DNA of 64,000 bases from Bimastos eiseni (GCA_959347315.1 OY365814.1:33100787-33164786), one strand, 5' to 3'; counted from the stretch's first letter, positions 1 through 44,785 are shown. The notes: generated by a model from the sequence alone, not told the origin. Numbers and translations are program-made.

Positions 1-245
1 CATTGATACATATACACTCAAGGTTTCTATGGCTTGGCTTAGAGATAAGATAAAGCAGGTCTTATCACAAGTGCAGCCTCAAGGCTAATGCCAACCGAAA
101 TACTTGGCTATAGTCTCTACGTTCATTATACATCTAGTTGATTACACAGTTATACACGCCACTAATGATTCACCCATAAAAACAAAAACTGCTTCCGACC
201 GGATTAGCCTTCCTCTTAGAAGCATTTTCTTTCTCTTTTACATCC
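1..245. other. Non-coding, no feature recognised
   Basis: Intron of copy A by inference. The preceding kinase exon (homologous to the copy B exon beginning YAVKVI) is not found here. Confidence 0.5.
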
Positions 246-378
246 ATGTTATTGGGTATTTTATATCATGTATGTATGTATGTATGTGTGTGTGTGTATG
301 TGTGTATGTGTGTGTGTGTATGTATGTATGCATGCATGTATATATGTATGTATGTATGTATGTATGTGTGTATGTGTG

Positions 379-412
<34 letters not shown>

Positions 413-444
413 TGTATGTATGTATGTGTGTATGTGTGTATATA

Positions 445-475
<31 letters not shown>

Positions 476-545
476 ATGTGTGTATGTATGCATGTATATG
501 TATGTATGTATGTATATATGTATTATATATATATATAATATAAGT
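246..545. repeat. (TGTA)n/(TG)n microsatellite
   Basis: About 300 bp of TGTA and TGTG units ending in TATATA; open reading frames here are artefacts of the 4-bp repeat. Confidence 0.95.
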
Positions 546-707
546 ATGTATGTATACAATGCATCAATACCCGATACATCATCACTAGCAAATAGTTAAT
601 AATTTATTTTTGTTTTTTGATGTTCACATTGCAAATTAACAACCATTGTCATTGAGCAGTGAAGGTAATTGTTAAACTGTCATTAAGTTGTCATTTTCTG
701 TTCGTGA

Positions 708-14956
<14,249 letters not shown>

Positions 14957-16330
14957 CCGCCCCACGTGACACCTGTCACGCGACCTCCATCATGACCTCT
15001 GTGATAGAAACCGGAGTGTCTGACATGTCAGCCGCTTACCCGAATCGGCTGTTTGTCCGACGCATAAAACCCGGCTAAAAGTCTGGTTTGCCAGCCGTTG
15101 GAAGATCGATCACTAAGTTATTCGCAATTATGCCAGAAAGTATCGGCATTTAGTTAGACCTTTTAAGAACGCCACTTAGGAACCGATTTTCCGCTTTTTA
15201 TGTTTAGAAATATCCTCAAACTGCGAAACGTAAAAGACTACAGAAGAACTGGGGAAGTTCTTGGCACTTTTTTTATCTGCCCTAGTTTCTCCAACGCGAC
15301 TATAATATTAAGGTTGTTGGGTTATTGCATTTGACTTGACCCAGTTCAGTTCTTGTGCGATCGTGTAAATATTTAGCGGATTGCGTGGTACGACTTTGAC
15401 CCATGACGATTGTCGGCGAATGCGCTTAACCTGGCCCAGATCGGTGTCAGCTGGCTAGAATAACGTCTGATCAACGTAGTGTGTCAAACTCGACGTCTCA
15501 AGATAATAGGTTGACTATGCATGTATTCGAATTGACCCAGTTATTATAGGCATTCTTGCGTACATAATTGGCATAATTTGTTTTGCTGAACTTCGATCTA
15601 CTGCGCATGCGTATGATTAGTCTCGAATTGCTTTTAAATGCTTCTTACACAGCTGCTGTATATAAAAAACGGGTAATGAGTTAAGGGTAAAGGAATTTGG
15701 TAATCCATAATGGGTTATTGAACAACTGTAACATACTCGATTTTTTGGTATTCGCTTCAACTAAGGACGGAGAAATGATTTCTGTGGTGGGCTATTAATT
15801 TAAAATTCTTTTAGCATACAACAGACGCTGATTTGTAGAAAAAAATTACGATCGCGAGGTTTTCAAAGAAGTTTTTACTCACCTATGAGGCGTTTCGAAG
15901 GGCCTCATAAATGATAAATCTACAGTTATAAGCCTAATATTGCAATTAAAAATTGTTTCGTGACTGAAAGTACGTTGTATCAATGACTTCATAGTGACAA
16001 CCGCTTCTTTGTAGCCATGAATTGTGACGGTAACGAGATGCGGTCATAACCGCTCTTATTGGAAGTGTAGAATTATTTTCTTGTGACATGACGGCTTTAT
16101 TTTGGTTCGCAATTTCAAAGGCAACGGTAGTTGATGGCGGCGTATTTCTGCAAACTCAGTCACTGATAGATGCTTTAACTTTGACTTTCTCGCTGCGTGG
16201 TTTTGCGTAGATTACTGGATAACACACTGGGGGGGAGAGCAGAGCTGAGGAACTGAGCTTGATACCCGTAACTCTCCCGTAAGGCTGACTAGTCCTTCTT
16301 TCATTCGCTAGGCGGCGGCGTTGGTTGTGT
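14957..16330. other. Copy A 3' UTR and intergenic, no feature recognised
   Basis: No convincing ORF, repeat or canonical polyadenylation signal seen. The 3' UTR of copy A must start here. Confidence 0.5.
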
Positions 16331-16334
16331 TAGA

Positions 16335-16420
16335 TGTATGACGTAATGGGCGTATTGCATGGCTACCCACAGTTAAATTTGACTTCAATAACCTGTCATC
16401 ATTCGTTCGTACTGTGATTT
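16335..16420 (+). repeat. R2 dispersed repeat copy
   Basis: Matches R2: acgtaatgggcg..ttgcatggct, then cctgtcatcattcgttcgta. Confidence 0.65.
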
Positions 16421-16861
16421 GTGATGAAACGAAAATTATTATTACTATTATTATTTTTATTAATATTATTATTATTATTGTTCACTCTTTACGTTGCCTG
16501 AATTTTTGAAGTCGTTCATCTTGCCTGTTGCAGTTTACGCCATTGGAGGGATTGTAACCAGCGCTCTTTGGGGCAAAGTAGGGGAGCCAACCATTTGGTG
16601 CGTACAATGTTCGCGTAGACCCATAAAATTGGCCACTCACTCCCTCTACGCATGAGCACCTCTCCTGCGTACTTGCGCTTGACACGAACGCTCCATATCA
16701 TTTAGAACATTCTATATCTTGACTGACTATTTTAAAACCTCTGCATTTTATGTAGCTCTATGAACTAGTCTCTCTAAGTATAGTCATAAAGTGTCTCAAC
16801 TGAGAACATCCGTTGTGCATATTATTAACATATAATAATATATAATTATAAGTAGATTTAT

Positions 16862-16960
16862 AACGTGATCGGCGCCTTGCATGGCTGCCGACGGTCAATT
16901 TTGACTTCTGTGATGACTTATCATCAGTTCAGAGTTCGGACTGTGTTTCTAATCATGTTG
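16862..16960 (+). repeat. R2 dispersed repeat copy
   Basis: Contains acgtgatcggcgccttgcat, ggctgccgacgg, then tgacttatcatcagttc. Same family as 8045 and 16335. Confidence 0.7.
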
Positions 16961-17080
16961 CGGTGCGTCAGTTTGAAATAAAATAACGAAGATATTGTAA
17001 AATGTGATGGTATAATTATTTTTTTAGACGAAATAATGTATAATAATGATCAGCAGTGTCCTGGCTTGTGACAGTTTCGG

Positions 17081-17112
17081 TGGTTGCAGTTTAACGACAC
17101 TGTGTATACCGA
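17081..17112 (+). repeat. R1 dispersed repeat, 5' fragment
   Basis: Contains the R1 start ggttgcagtttaacgacact followed by gtgtata; the rest of the element is diverged or absent. Confidence 0.6.
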
Positions 17113-17750
17113 TGCTAATGTGGAATCAACCTTTCTGTGGTAGACGCCCTAATCTGAAATGGTCTTCCCATAGAGCCACGTCTGCACCCTAGGGCACTAA
17201 ACATAAAGCCGTTCTTTTTTGCGAACGTACACGTATGAGTCGTCAGCGTCTCTCAGTAGTTTCCCTCTGCAGGCGCTATACAAATTCTCGAACGAATTGT
17301 CGAATGTATTGACATCCTGAACTTAGGCCGTCAGAACTTTCCGACCAAAGAAAGACTATCTGTAGTATCTGGACTTCTCTTACCCTTTCAAAGCATCTGA
17401 AACCGTCACGACCTCTCTGCCAGCAAGCCTACATGGAACCCATCATACAAAGACCACTATGGGCTCAGTATAATACCACAAGGCCCATACTGAGCGTGGA
17501 ACTGCAGCTGACGATCCTAATTATATGATTGTGGTCGATGTGAAATGTTTGCGCCCTAGGCATAAGTGATTGTTTCTATATAATAGATTTTCTCTATATT
17601 ATCAATGCAATTTATCATGCGCTCTTCGAGCATGTAATTATTATGTAAAATATCAGTTTTAGTTTGACATTCCGAAAAAATATTGGAAAGTTTGGTTTTA
17701 GTTTCGTTTTATGATCGACTGAATTAAGAAAGAGAAGAGAAAAGCATTTT
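17113..17750. other. Intergenic, no feature recognised
   Basis: Unique-looking sequence without long ORFs between R1 and the CT-rich tract. Confidence 0.45.
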
Positions 17751-17754
17751 TTTA

Positions 17755-17871
17755 TCTACAATCTCAGTCTTAATCTCTGTCTCTCCACTCCTCTCTGTCT
17801 CTGTCTTTGTCTGTCTGTCTGTCTCTCTTTCTCTCTCTCTTTCTTTCTCTCTGTCTATCTCTATCTGTCTC

Positions 17872-17915
<44 letters not shown>

Positions 17916-18012
17916 ACACTCACGCACGCACGCAAACAAATACACACACATCTGTCTGCCTGCCTGTCTGTCTCGTTCTATCTCTCTCTCTCTATCTCGC
18001 TCTCTTTCTATC
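17755..18012. repeat. (CT)n-rich microsatellite
   Basis: CTCTGTCT and CTCTCTCT runs with a short CACGCA segment in the middle. Confidence 0.93.
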
Positions 18013-18584
18013 TCAGTATCGCAGTATTTATAACCAATTAACCAATCCTTACTGTTCTGACTTATATAAAACCACAGTGCGAATAGGCCTATTCTTCTAA
18101 ACGACCAAACTGTTTCGATTGCTTGACACAATTTTTGCCAATTCTCTCTTCCTCGTTTTTATTCGTTTTGACGAGAATATCGTGTCATTTCTGTTTCAGT
18201 TCACTACTTACCTTTTCCAGTTTCATTCATTTACAGCCACCTTTTCCATTAAATTATATCAATCTACATTCAAATACATTGAATTGCATTTCACTTACTA
18301 ACGTCAAATTGCTATAATAACACTATTACATACGGTCACCTATCCGGGACAATTCCATCGCCGTCAGCATCATAAAAATGTCTATAGACCTATTTGTCAT
18401 AGCCCCAATTACGACCTATCTTGTGAATAATAAAGCGAAAAATGCAATTGGATAAGCTTATAAGATGGGCTCTTCAAGGGCTTTTCAACGGTACTATAAT
18501 CCGGTCATTGAGTGCGAATCACCGTCTTCCCACAGATATTAACTGCCTTAGTAACCTCGTTCTAGACCTAATCACCTAATCATA

Positions 18585-18690
18585 CGTACGCACGCAAGTA
18601 CGAACTTACGCACTTATGTACGTATATGTGTATATATGTATGTATGTATGCATTACGTGCATGCGTGATGTGCATGTATTCGTATGAATG
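18585..18690. repeat. GTAC/GTAT-rich simple repeat
   Basis: Degenerate acgtacgcacgcaagtacg and atgtatgtatg units. Confidence 0.6.
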
Positions 18691-18745
18691 TTGTACATAA
18701 TACCATCTGTGTGTTTCAGTGTATACGTAAGCACTTTCGTCTGTA

Positions 18746-18850
18746 GGTTGTTGCAGTTTAACGACACTGTGTGATAACAAAGATCATTAGCGTCGCCCTC
18801 CTCCTTTATCCAGGCTTGGGACTGGCACTGGCCGAGTACTACCGCCAGTA
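18746..18850 (+). repeat. R1 dispersed repeat copy
   Basis: Near-consensus R1: ttgcagtttaacgacactgt, gtgataaca, agcgtcgccctcctccttta, ccaggcttgggactggcact. Confidence 0.8.
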
Positions 18851-19617
18851 GGGTCTATATATGTTCTGTTTATGTATCTCTTAGTGCATAGATATTGAAG
18901 GCCAACATGCAATGTGGACTATGTTGGCATACATTTTATTTGCATGTCGTTATTTTATAGTTCCACGATTACGACTTCAGAATGGTTATTATTGTGATTT
19001 ACGTTAAACCAGGAAGTAACTCTGCCAATTTGACAATCTGATCGAGTGAGCAATTAATTGGAAATTCCCAAGTTGGGGTTTTACGTATTTTACGGCCGTA
19101 CTAGATCATTTCTTTTGATCAGACAGTCATAAGCGTGAAGGCGGCCGAAGAAGAGAGGTATCTATAGGCCAGTTTTAGCTGAGACGATATCGAAATATGA
19201 AGACCACTTCTTAAACAGGTGAGCAGATACTAATATTCGCGGTGTATTGTAACCTATTAAGTCTAGTTTGCTAACTGTAATATAAGTTTATAACTGCAAA
19301 ACGCAGCCATTTACAAACTAAAAAATTGTTGCTTTAGTAGATTCATTTAGTGTTGCGGATATGCCTAATAGCGTCGCGTGGGATTGGATCATTTAATCTA
19401 ATGGCCTTGTATTCTTATGTCCTTGTGCAACAGGCATGTGCTGTTGCAGGGCAGTAATAATGAAATCTCTGTGCATTGAATAAGGAGAAAGGGTTTTGGT
19501 GCTGAGTGAAACCAGACGGAGCTAAATCCAAAAGGTTTGGGAATGAGCTGTTTACATTACAGGTATACCAGAATCATTCTAATAACTTTTAGCAATTGAT
19601 CGCAAGCGTACCTGGTA

Positions 19618-20115
19618 AGGGCCCATCCATATATTACGTACGAAAAAAATCGGATTTTCGGACCCTCCCTCTGTTGCACCTCATACATTTCGCGGACCCC
19701 CTTCCCCATACATATGCGTACGTACATTTAAGCTCTACCCCCACCCCATTGCAAAGGTTAAATAGTTAAAAACATCTATAAAACATTGATTTTACCACAG
19801 GCCATTTATTTTTGTTAATCATCATATTTAACAGCTTAAATTTGTTAACTGTTGTGAAGAATTAAAACACAAACAACCTTTGCATTTGAAATTGTTTTAA
19901 TGCTACATAAAATTGATTAAGCAGGAATATAGTTTGTGATTACGTTTACAGTTCTTATTTTAATATTCCGTATTGTGGACTTCATAATTAGACAATTATA
20001 GTTGCGTACGTACATATTTTCGGGACTCCCCCCCACCATACGCACCCGTACGCAAAATGGCTGAAATTCGAAACACCCCTCCCCTCGTTACTTACGTAAT
20101 ATGTGGACGGCCTCT
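19618..20115. mobile_element. MITE-like DNA transposon with terminal inverted repeats
   Basis: The left end agggcccatccatatattac and the right end, read in reverse (agaggccgtccacatattac), match imperfectly over ~23 bp. Subterminal inward repeats rich in CGTACG and CCCC (gcgtacgtaca) mirror each other. About 498 bp with no ORF, so non-autonomous. The termini resemble those of PIF/ISL2EU-like families as I recall them; superfamily not certain. Confidence 0.65.
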
Positions 20116-20194
20116 AATCGTGATCTCAAAACTTGTAAGTTAAGGCAACAGCTTATTCACGAGCGCTGATGTTAGTTTTGAGACAGTCTTTCTT

Positions 20195-20420
20195 CGTCAT
20201 CGTAACCATCATCATCGTCATCATCATCATCATCATCGTCGTCGTCTTCGTCGTCGTCGTCGTCATCATCGTCATCGTCATCGTCGTCGTCGTCGTCGTC
20301 GACGTCGTGGTTGTCATCATCATCGTCGTCATCATCATCGTTATCATCACGACGATGACGATGATGGTGATGACGACGACGACGACGACGATGATGATGA
20401 TGATGATGATGATGAAGATA
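20195..20420. repeat. Inverted simple repeat (CATCGTC)n / (GACGATG)n
   Basis: A CATC/GTC tract (20195-20345) is followed at once by its complement GACGATGATG (20348-20415), able to fold into a long hairpin 270 bp before the copy B start codon. Confidence 0.85.
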
Positions 20421-20544
20421 ATAATTTATAAAACTAATAGTAATAAAAGTTATGACAAAAATAATAGGAAGAAGAACAACAACAATAATAGCAACAACAA
20501 AAGCAACGACAACAATAAATAATAACACTGTGGTTCTGTTTCAG

Positions 20545-20689
20545 AAAGTCCCAGCATTGCAGAAGCCCTTAGCCATTAGTTACCAATTAGGGCTGAGGAA
20601 AGCTCATTCCAATTCGAAGGCAATCGACGAGAGACAATCCAGACAAGAACGCAGAGTCGATAACTGCGACTCCAAGTGTTAGAGTCGTG
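20545..20689 (+). other. Probable 5' UTR exon sequence of copy B
   Basis: A pyrimidine-rich acceptor (ttctgtttcag) ends at 20544, 145 bp before the copy B ATG, suggesting that the start codon lies in a second transcribed exon. In-frame stops lie upstream of the ATG near 20593, so this stretch is not coding. Confidence 0.45.
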
Positions 20690-38972
<18,283 letters not shown>

Positions 38973-39224
38973 CCATGATCAACCGATATCAGTTCTGTTT
39001 CCCAATTTCACTCGACATCGATCCTCCTCAAACAATTATACTCGATCCACCTTGGCCTTGGCCTTAGCCATAGATCCTCGCTCTTCTCCTCGTCCCGTTC
39101 ACTCTTTTCTCCTCTTCAGCGGAACAGTCAGAGGGAATCCATGTGTGTACCCTTGTCTTTCCTTGATCTTTCCAATAAGAGTTCACCCATGGTCTATTCA
39201 ATTAGCGTTCACCCTGGTCTTTCC

Positions 39225-39230
39225 AATAAA
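39225..39230 (+). terminator. Possible polyadenylation signal of copy B
   Basis: AATAAA about 250 bp after the copy B stop codon. It lies in a short imperfect tandem repeat (about 39150-39260, units containing ttcacccatggt and tccaataa), so it may be coincidental. Confidence 0.35.
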
Positions 39231-39426
39231 TAGAGTTCACCCATGGTTTTTCCAATAGGAAGAGCTCAGGGCCCAGAGTGCGTGTGGTGTGAACACTGTA
39301 TGTATACCTGTCAATAAGAGTTTAGGGTGAGATTGTGGATAGCATACAATGCTACTGTAATTTGATGTTGTCCTGTTTTCAACGTTTCCTGAACATCGAT
39401 CTCGTCGAGCAGTTGTGAATCAAGCT

Positions 39427-39620
39427 GTGGAGGTTCTAAATTCGTCCAGGAGAGGGGCCACGAATGGGCCAGGAAAACTGACAGAGTGGCCCTTCTGGAT
39501 GTCTGACTTCTTCAAAACTGAAAGTTGGGAAAATTGGAAGATCCACCGGGGCCAATGACTCAATTGGTATTGACCCTCTACTGGCCCCTCTGCAGAGCCG
39601 CCACTGGAGTCAAGGTGCAT
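39427..39620. mobile_element. MITE-like element, family shared with 42390
   Basis: Shares the order ggccac..., tggatgtctgacttcttcaa, gcccctctgcagagc and cgccactgga with the 42.4 kb copy. Confidence 0.55.
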
Positions 39621-39624
39621 AGAC

Positions 39625-40190
39625 AGCAATCATCTCAGGGAAGCGGACTCGAACCCGAAGGGGCGTCCACATAGGAGGGGGTCAGGAGGCAAATGCCTCC
39701 AATTTCAGGTAGGGGATAATTTTATTAGTCTTACTAACACTGGGGACCTGGGGTTTGCCTCCATCGCTCAGGGAGATTGACGCCCCAGCGAACATGTACT
39801 AGCCGCGTTCAAGGTAGAACTCCTCATCCAATGGACTACAGTATTCCGCTGCGGATGTCGCTTCGAGTACATTGATGATGGGCGACTTTTATTTAAGATT
39901 ATTATTGAATCTCGTATATGTATCAGTACCGTAATTAATACTTATTTCTACTACAGAGTGGTAGAAATTAAATATTGTAGATATCTATCGTTTGCCACAA
40001 ACCCAGAGAATATCGTTATTATGACTTACTTACACGATCCACAAAAGTTTAGTTTACGCAAATGTGATATGTGTGCGAGGTCTATACGACCACCATAGAA
40101 TTAAACGTGTTTAAAAATCTGTATACGCGTGTACTTGATTAAACTCGACATTTCTACAGCACCCAGAATAGCAAAGTCGTGGTAACAGCT
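39625..40190. other. Intergenic, no feature recognised
   Basis: A short inverted-looking cggcgtccac / gacgcccc context near 39660-39790; otherwise nothing. Confidence 0.35.
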
Positions 40191-40199
40191 TCTTCCAGG

Positions 40200-40620
40200 C
40201 GCTTAATACAAAAAAATAATACTAGACAGAGGATGGAGATCCAGAGAGTCAGGTAGGCTGCGGTGGATGGTGTTTAGAGTTGAAACAGAGGTAGAAGTAC
40301 AGGAAGAGGAGGAAACATGGGATAGGATTTGTGACAAATCAGTGTTTTCAGTTCCGATTGAAAGACTTGTGGGGACTGGGGAGACAGCAGGAGGTGAGGT
40401 TTGGGTGGGTTTGTACGTTGGATTGGATATTTGTCCAAATGCTGGAGGGAGTTTGTTCCAACGAGACTGGACAGCAATGGCTATGGAGCGATTTGCAACT
40501 TTGAGTGATGATGCGACGGAGGGGCGGAGCAGTGTTGGGTAGGAAGACGAATGGGTTGAACAAAATGATTGCAATTGACTCGTACTAAACAATTCATATA
40601 GTGTGATAGTTTGCGGCGTT
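40200..40620 (-). mobile_element. LINE remnant (C-terminal ORF2 region, minus strand)
   Basis: The minus strand translates as SVASSLKVANRSIAIAVQSR then WNKLPPAF, like the GDRAFSVAAPRLWNSLP end of L2/CR1 ORF2, with a preceding LYELFSTSQLQSF. Confidence 0.55.
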
Positions 40621-40717
40621 ACATTCCATATATCACTAAGCGAATACTTATTGCGTTGGGTCGTTAGAGAATTCCAGAGCAGTCCAATGGATGAGTCAAG
40701 GCAATGCACGGGAATAG

Positions 40718-40862
40718 GCACAAACACACACAGGCACACACACACACACAGGCACACACACACACAGGCACACACACACACAGGCACACACACACACAGG
40801 CACACACACACAGGCACAAACACACACAGGCACAAACACACACAGGCACAAACACACTCAAA
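40718..40862. repeat. (CA)n-based 16-18 bp minisatellite
   Basis: About eight units of caggcacacacacacaca with a CACAAACACA variant at the right end. Confidence 0.95.
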
Positions 40863-40921
40863 ACCAGGGATTTCGTAGGCACTATGTATACATGTATGTC
40901 GTTATTTCTGTAGGCCTTAAG

Positions 40922-41067
40922 CAGAGGTGGCGATCTCGTTTGACAGGTGGGGGGACATCCAATGAAAGTGGTAGGAAATGTAGGGGGACACACGTATGAC
41001 TTGTCCCTTCTCTGCAAGAGATGGCGGGGGGGCCTGTCCCCTCGATCTCCCGGATTCGCCGCCTCTG
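40922..41067. mobile_element. MITE-like element, family shared with 61520
   Basis: Left cagaggtggcgatctcgttt and right cggattcgccgcctctg are near-perfect inverted ends. The interior has gggggacatccaatgaaagt and matches 61520-61661 along its length. Confidence 0.75.
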
Positions 41068-41489
41068 GCTCTAAGCCGTCGAGTGGACCAATGTTATAAT
41101 GCTTTGCATACATTATTCATAATATTCAATTTATTCAGTCGGGCTAAAGTCCATTATGCAGACCACAGTTGTTGGTTTCTAGAAACTCCGGGAGTTCAAT
41201 AATCTCATTCAAGTGTTGTTATCTCTGATTTAGATATTTACTCACACCTAGGACTTCATTCATCATTGTCATAATCGTGAGTAGCCAGCCTACTAATGAA
41301 ATTCAATTTCTCTTATTTGACAAGACAAATGCACTAGACCGTTGAAGAGAGATTCAATTGAAAGACTTTTAAAAAGCGGTCTGTGTAGTGAGTCTTATTG
41401 AGCTCCGAAAGATCATCCTATAGATAACGTATTGCTCACTCGGGATTTGTATCTCTTTAATCTCTAAGATGATCGTTGAACGCCTTTCG

Positions 41490-41720
41490 GGAACTGTCAC
41501 CTGAAACCGTAATCTGAAACTATAATCTGAAACTATAGCCTGAAACCATAGCCTGAAACTGTGGCTTCTGTCAGGATTGCCAGAACTAGTTGAAAAACAT
41601 TAAACGAAATCTCTCTGGCGCATTATCAATTTGTATAACATCTCGCAAATTAAATCCTTTTTAAACAATAATAACAATAAAATGCGTAATAATAATGCTT
41701 CTCTCAAAACTGTAAACCAT
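41490..41720 (-). repeat. Interspersed repeat, inverted copy of 53370-53560
   Basis: acagaagcc/acag..., tgccagaactagttgaaaaa, aaacgaaatctctctgg and tttgtataacatct are the reverse complement of the 53.4 kb sequence. Preceded by a 13-bp tandem ctgaaaccatagc. Confidence 0.75.
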
Positions 41721-42240
41721 TGAAGAGAACATATTGTAGGACCTATATTTAGAATCCGTATGGTCAGACCATCCCGGAATACGGCCAAAAAAGCTAAAAA
41801 TTAGTCTTAGGTTGGAAGGATAGATTTGAAGCAGAATATAATTACAGCAAAGTACATCCGTAGCACTCGTCACATAGTTCAGAAGATCCGTATTCAATAG
41901 TCAAGTGTGCAGTGAGGTTCACATTATCGGTTAGAAAACTCGAGATAAGAAGAAACTGTGGAGCGGTAAAACACGACAATTTTTATACAGGAATCGCATC
42001 TAGATGGACCAGACCAGCTGCCAGTTTGAATGGGTTCCAGGCCATTAAAGGGGTCCACGCGTGAGGACCGTGTAAGAGCGACACTATGACCCAGACCCTA
42101 CTCATGCTGAATGAATCATTGATCAGGTGAGACACTGTGATGCTATGGATTAATAAACCTCCTATAACCTACTGCGAGATGTTTTCGTATGTTAGTAGGC
42201 ATTAAACTTCATCTATGGTAAAAAAGATTTAATTGATTAG
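41721..42240. other. Intergenic, no feature recognised
   Basis: No ORF with recognisable product and no clear repeat. Confidence 0.4.
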
Positions 42241-42389
42241 TTGTTGTTTGACGTAACGGTGTCATATGGAAGATGCTGAGGGTTACCCTCCTCCTCATTC
42301 CAGGGATGAGGCGGAGATTTTGTTCGACAGAGTATATAGGAGGCCACTTTGTCAGCATTTATTGCGCGTGGACACGATTGTTTACCTGT

Positions 42390-42680
42390 TCTTCTGCAAA
42401 GGGTGGAGAACTGGAGGTGACCGGTGGTGACTCTAGACTAGAGAGGTGGCCGAGGAACCTAACAGAGGGGCCAGTTGGATGTCCGGTTTCTTAAAAACTT
42501 AGAGTAGATTAAAATTTGTAGGGGTCATCGGAAGGAGGCCACAAACTCAGGTCACCTCTCTTGGAAAAATCTAGAGTCACCAATGGCCCCTTCAGGCCCT
42601 CTGTATAAACCCGCCACTGGAGGTACTTCTCCTACCAAACTCCTCCCCAGTCCCCACCCGGTATCGCCGCCTCTGCTTCA
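42390..42680. mobile_element. MITE-like element, family shared with 39427
   Basis: gaggggccagttggatgtcc, ggtttcttaaaaact, then cgccactggagg, and a nearby gtatcgccgcctctgctt end like the 40.9 kb element. Confidence 0.55.
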
Positions 42681-42889
42681 AACTCGTGACTAGCACTGCC
42701 AGACTAAGTGCATTGACGGAGCTATTTTTTACTGGATTTTCGAACGTGCTATTTATCGATAAGGCGCAGTATTTTCGGAACCCTAACCGCTGCTGCGTCG
42801 GAAATTCGTCCTTGTTTCGATAGCAGTTGACTTACTAACGAACGCACGAACCAGCGACATCGACAGGCAGTCGACTGAGTCGAGTAGGT

Positions 42890-43055
42890 GTTTCATTGTT
42901 ACGACACTGTGTGATAACAATTATCACTAGTGTGACCAACCTCCTTTAACCCAGTTTCAGGCTTAACTGTCACAGCGAACGATGTCGGAGTTTCACTGCA
43001 GGCAGTCGAAACCTACGACGTCTATATAAAGCCTAAGCAATCTAAAACAGGTATA
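42890..43055 (+). repeat. R1 dispersed repeat copy, diverged
   Basis: ttacgacactgtgtgataac, tcctttaacccagtttcagg, then a ctgcaggcagtc segment. Confidence 0.6.
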
Positions 43056-43647
43056 GATGAGATAACTCTAGACATATACACCTATATACATATCGGTATC
43101 GCCGAACTATTGTTCGTTTTATCAGGTAAGCCTTGTGTCTGGCGAATCTCTACTTTAGAGCCGTTTTAAAAAGGGCTGGGCCAGACACGGTCGTATAGTT
43201 AGGCCTAAACCAACACGTGATGTTATCATAACATATCCAGACCGCTTTGTAGACTATTCATTGAACTGCAGCAAATGAAGACCTCGCTTAGGCAGGTGCA
43301 CGAACGCAACGACAAATCCAAGCAACAAACGCAGACTGCAAAGCATTGCATTTCGTATTTGATGGGGTCCAGGATCATGTGTCATACAAGCCCGTAAGTG
43401 CGATTGCGTTTTCGAGGGGAAGACAAATATTCGACTTCAAGGAGAAAACGTGGACATTGATACCCAACAGAGTCAGGCTTTCACAGGCAAGAAGCTTAAG
43501 TCGTCTTTACTACGGCCACAAGGCATAGGCCTACCTTAGGTTCGTCAGAACGTGAATTATTGTTAAGGAAGAAGCGAAAGTTGCAGGTTTATAATGAGAG
43601 CATTCAGTCGTCTTATCTGTAGTCTGACGAGTTTTTCGCTGTAGTAT

Positions 43648-43775
43648 AAGTGGTAGTTGCAGCTTAGCGATATTGTGTGATAACAAAAAAACATCAGCGT
43701 CGCCCTCCTCCGTCATCCAGGCTTGGGGTTGTCGCTGTCAGAATGCAGGCAATGCCGAAATTATTTTTTGCAGTA
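43648..43775 (+). repeat. R1 dispersed repeat copy
   Basis: agttgcagcttagcgatatt, gtgataaca, agcgtcgccctcctccgtca, tccaggcttgggg. Confidence 0.75.
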
Positions 43776-43929
43776 AGCGCTTGAACATGTTAAAAGATTG
43801 CTGTCCAAGTGGCAGGCGATTTTGGCTACCTATGCACAATAATTGTATACGTTGTGACCCATAATTATTTAATATTTAATTCTGTATTTCATTTGTCATT
43901 TTTTAAGCTTCCCACGAGCTCAGATATAC

Positions 43930-44250
43930 ATAATCGAAGAAACAAGTCTTGAGACAAGCGACAGAGAATACTGAAGTTCAAATATATTGGACAGACGGGA
44001 ACGCGCCTCTCAATCGGTAGGTGGCGTAGTACGTGTTTGAAATTAATAATACTAATTGGTATTATTGTGGTTATTTATGCCATTTTAACGCCTTCATTTG
44101 TTGACTAAACTGTCTGTGCGATGATTGATGTGAAATTAATCGTAATTAAATCTAAAGTTGTACATTCCTGAGAGGTGTCACGCAAGCGAATCGCTAGGTG
44201 GCATCGTACATGTGTTTATTGAAATTACAATAATAATTATGATTGCTATT
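43930..44250. repeat. Diverged tandem duplication
   Basis: The segment around cgcctctcaatcggtaggtg plus cgtagtacgtg (near 44004) recurs as cgcaagcgaatcgctaggtg plus gcatcgtacatg (near 44182), about 178 bp apart. Confidence 0.45.
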
Positions 44251-44689
44251 ATTACTTTAGCTTATTTACCATATAACACTGTTATTTAGTGAGTAAATAA
44301 AACTACTTTCCTTTAAGTCTAATAATTGATTGCCAAAAATAAGGCGAATCTGACAATTGATTAGGGTAATTATACTCTTAGACACCTTTATTTAAGGAGG
44401 TATTGATAGGTTACTTTATAAGTATTGCGACGCGTTCATGAGATAGTTGGGAGTGAACGGGTTGATAGCTACACATTCTGAGGATAGGCCCTATGGTCCA
44501 GTAAATGCACTTGCATTTCAGGAGGAATGTGTAGCGGTTCCCCGGCTCCCAACTTTTCCAAAGCTCCGTTTCAATTTCTTCATTTTTTTCCGTCCAACAC
44601 TAATTATTGATGGACAGAGATGGCGATGCTGAAATTAAAACTAGAAGAACTTTATTCTGTAGAGGTATTGCATTGGTTACAATATAGTG

Positions 44690-44785
44690 CCTGTTTTCGT
44701 CCTTTCTCAAGACGAATTTCTTTTATCTGGAATCGATTGGTGTGCGCTTAGAGAGGCGCTATATAAATAGATTTAAATACAATAC
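44690..44785 (+). mobile_element. LINE 3' tail
   Basis: tgtgcgcttagagaggcgct, atataaatag, then a TACAATACAAT tail. Confidence 0.55.

Noticed and set aside
246..599. Cys/Tyr/Val-rich and His/Tyr-rich frames
   Set aside because: Translation of the (TGTA)n microsatellite.
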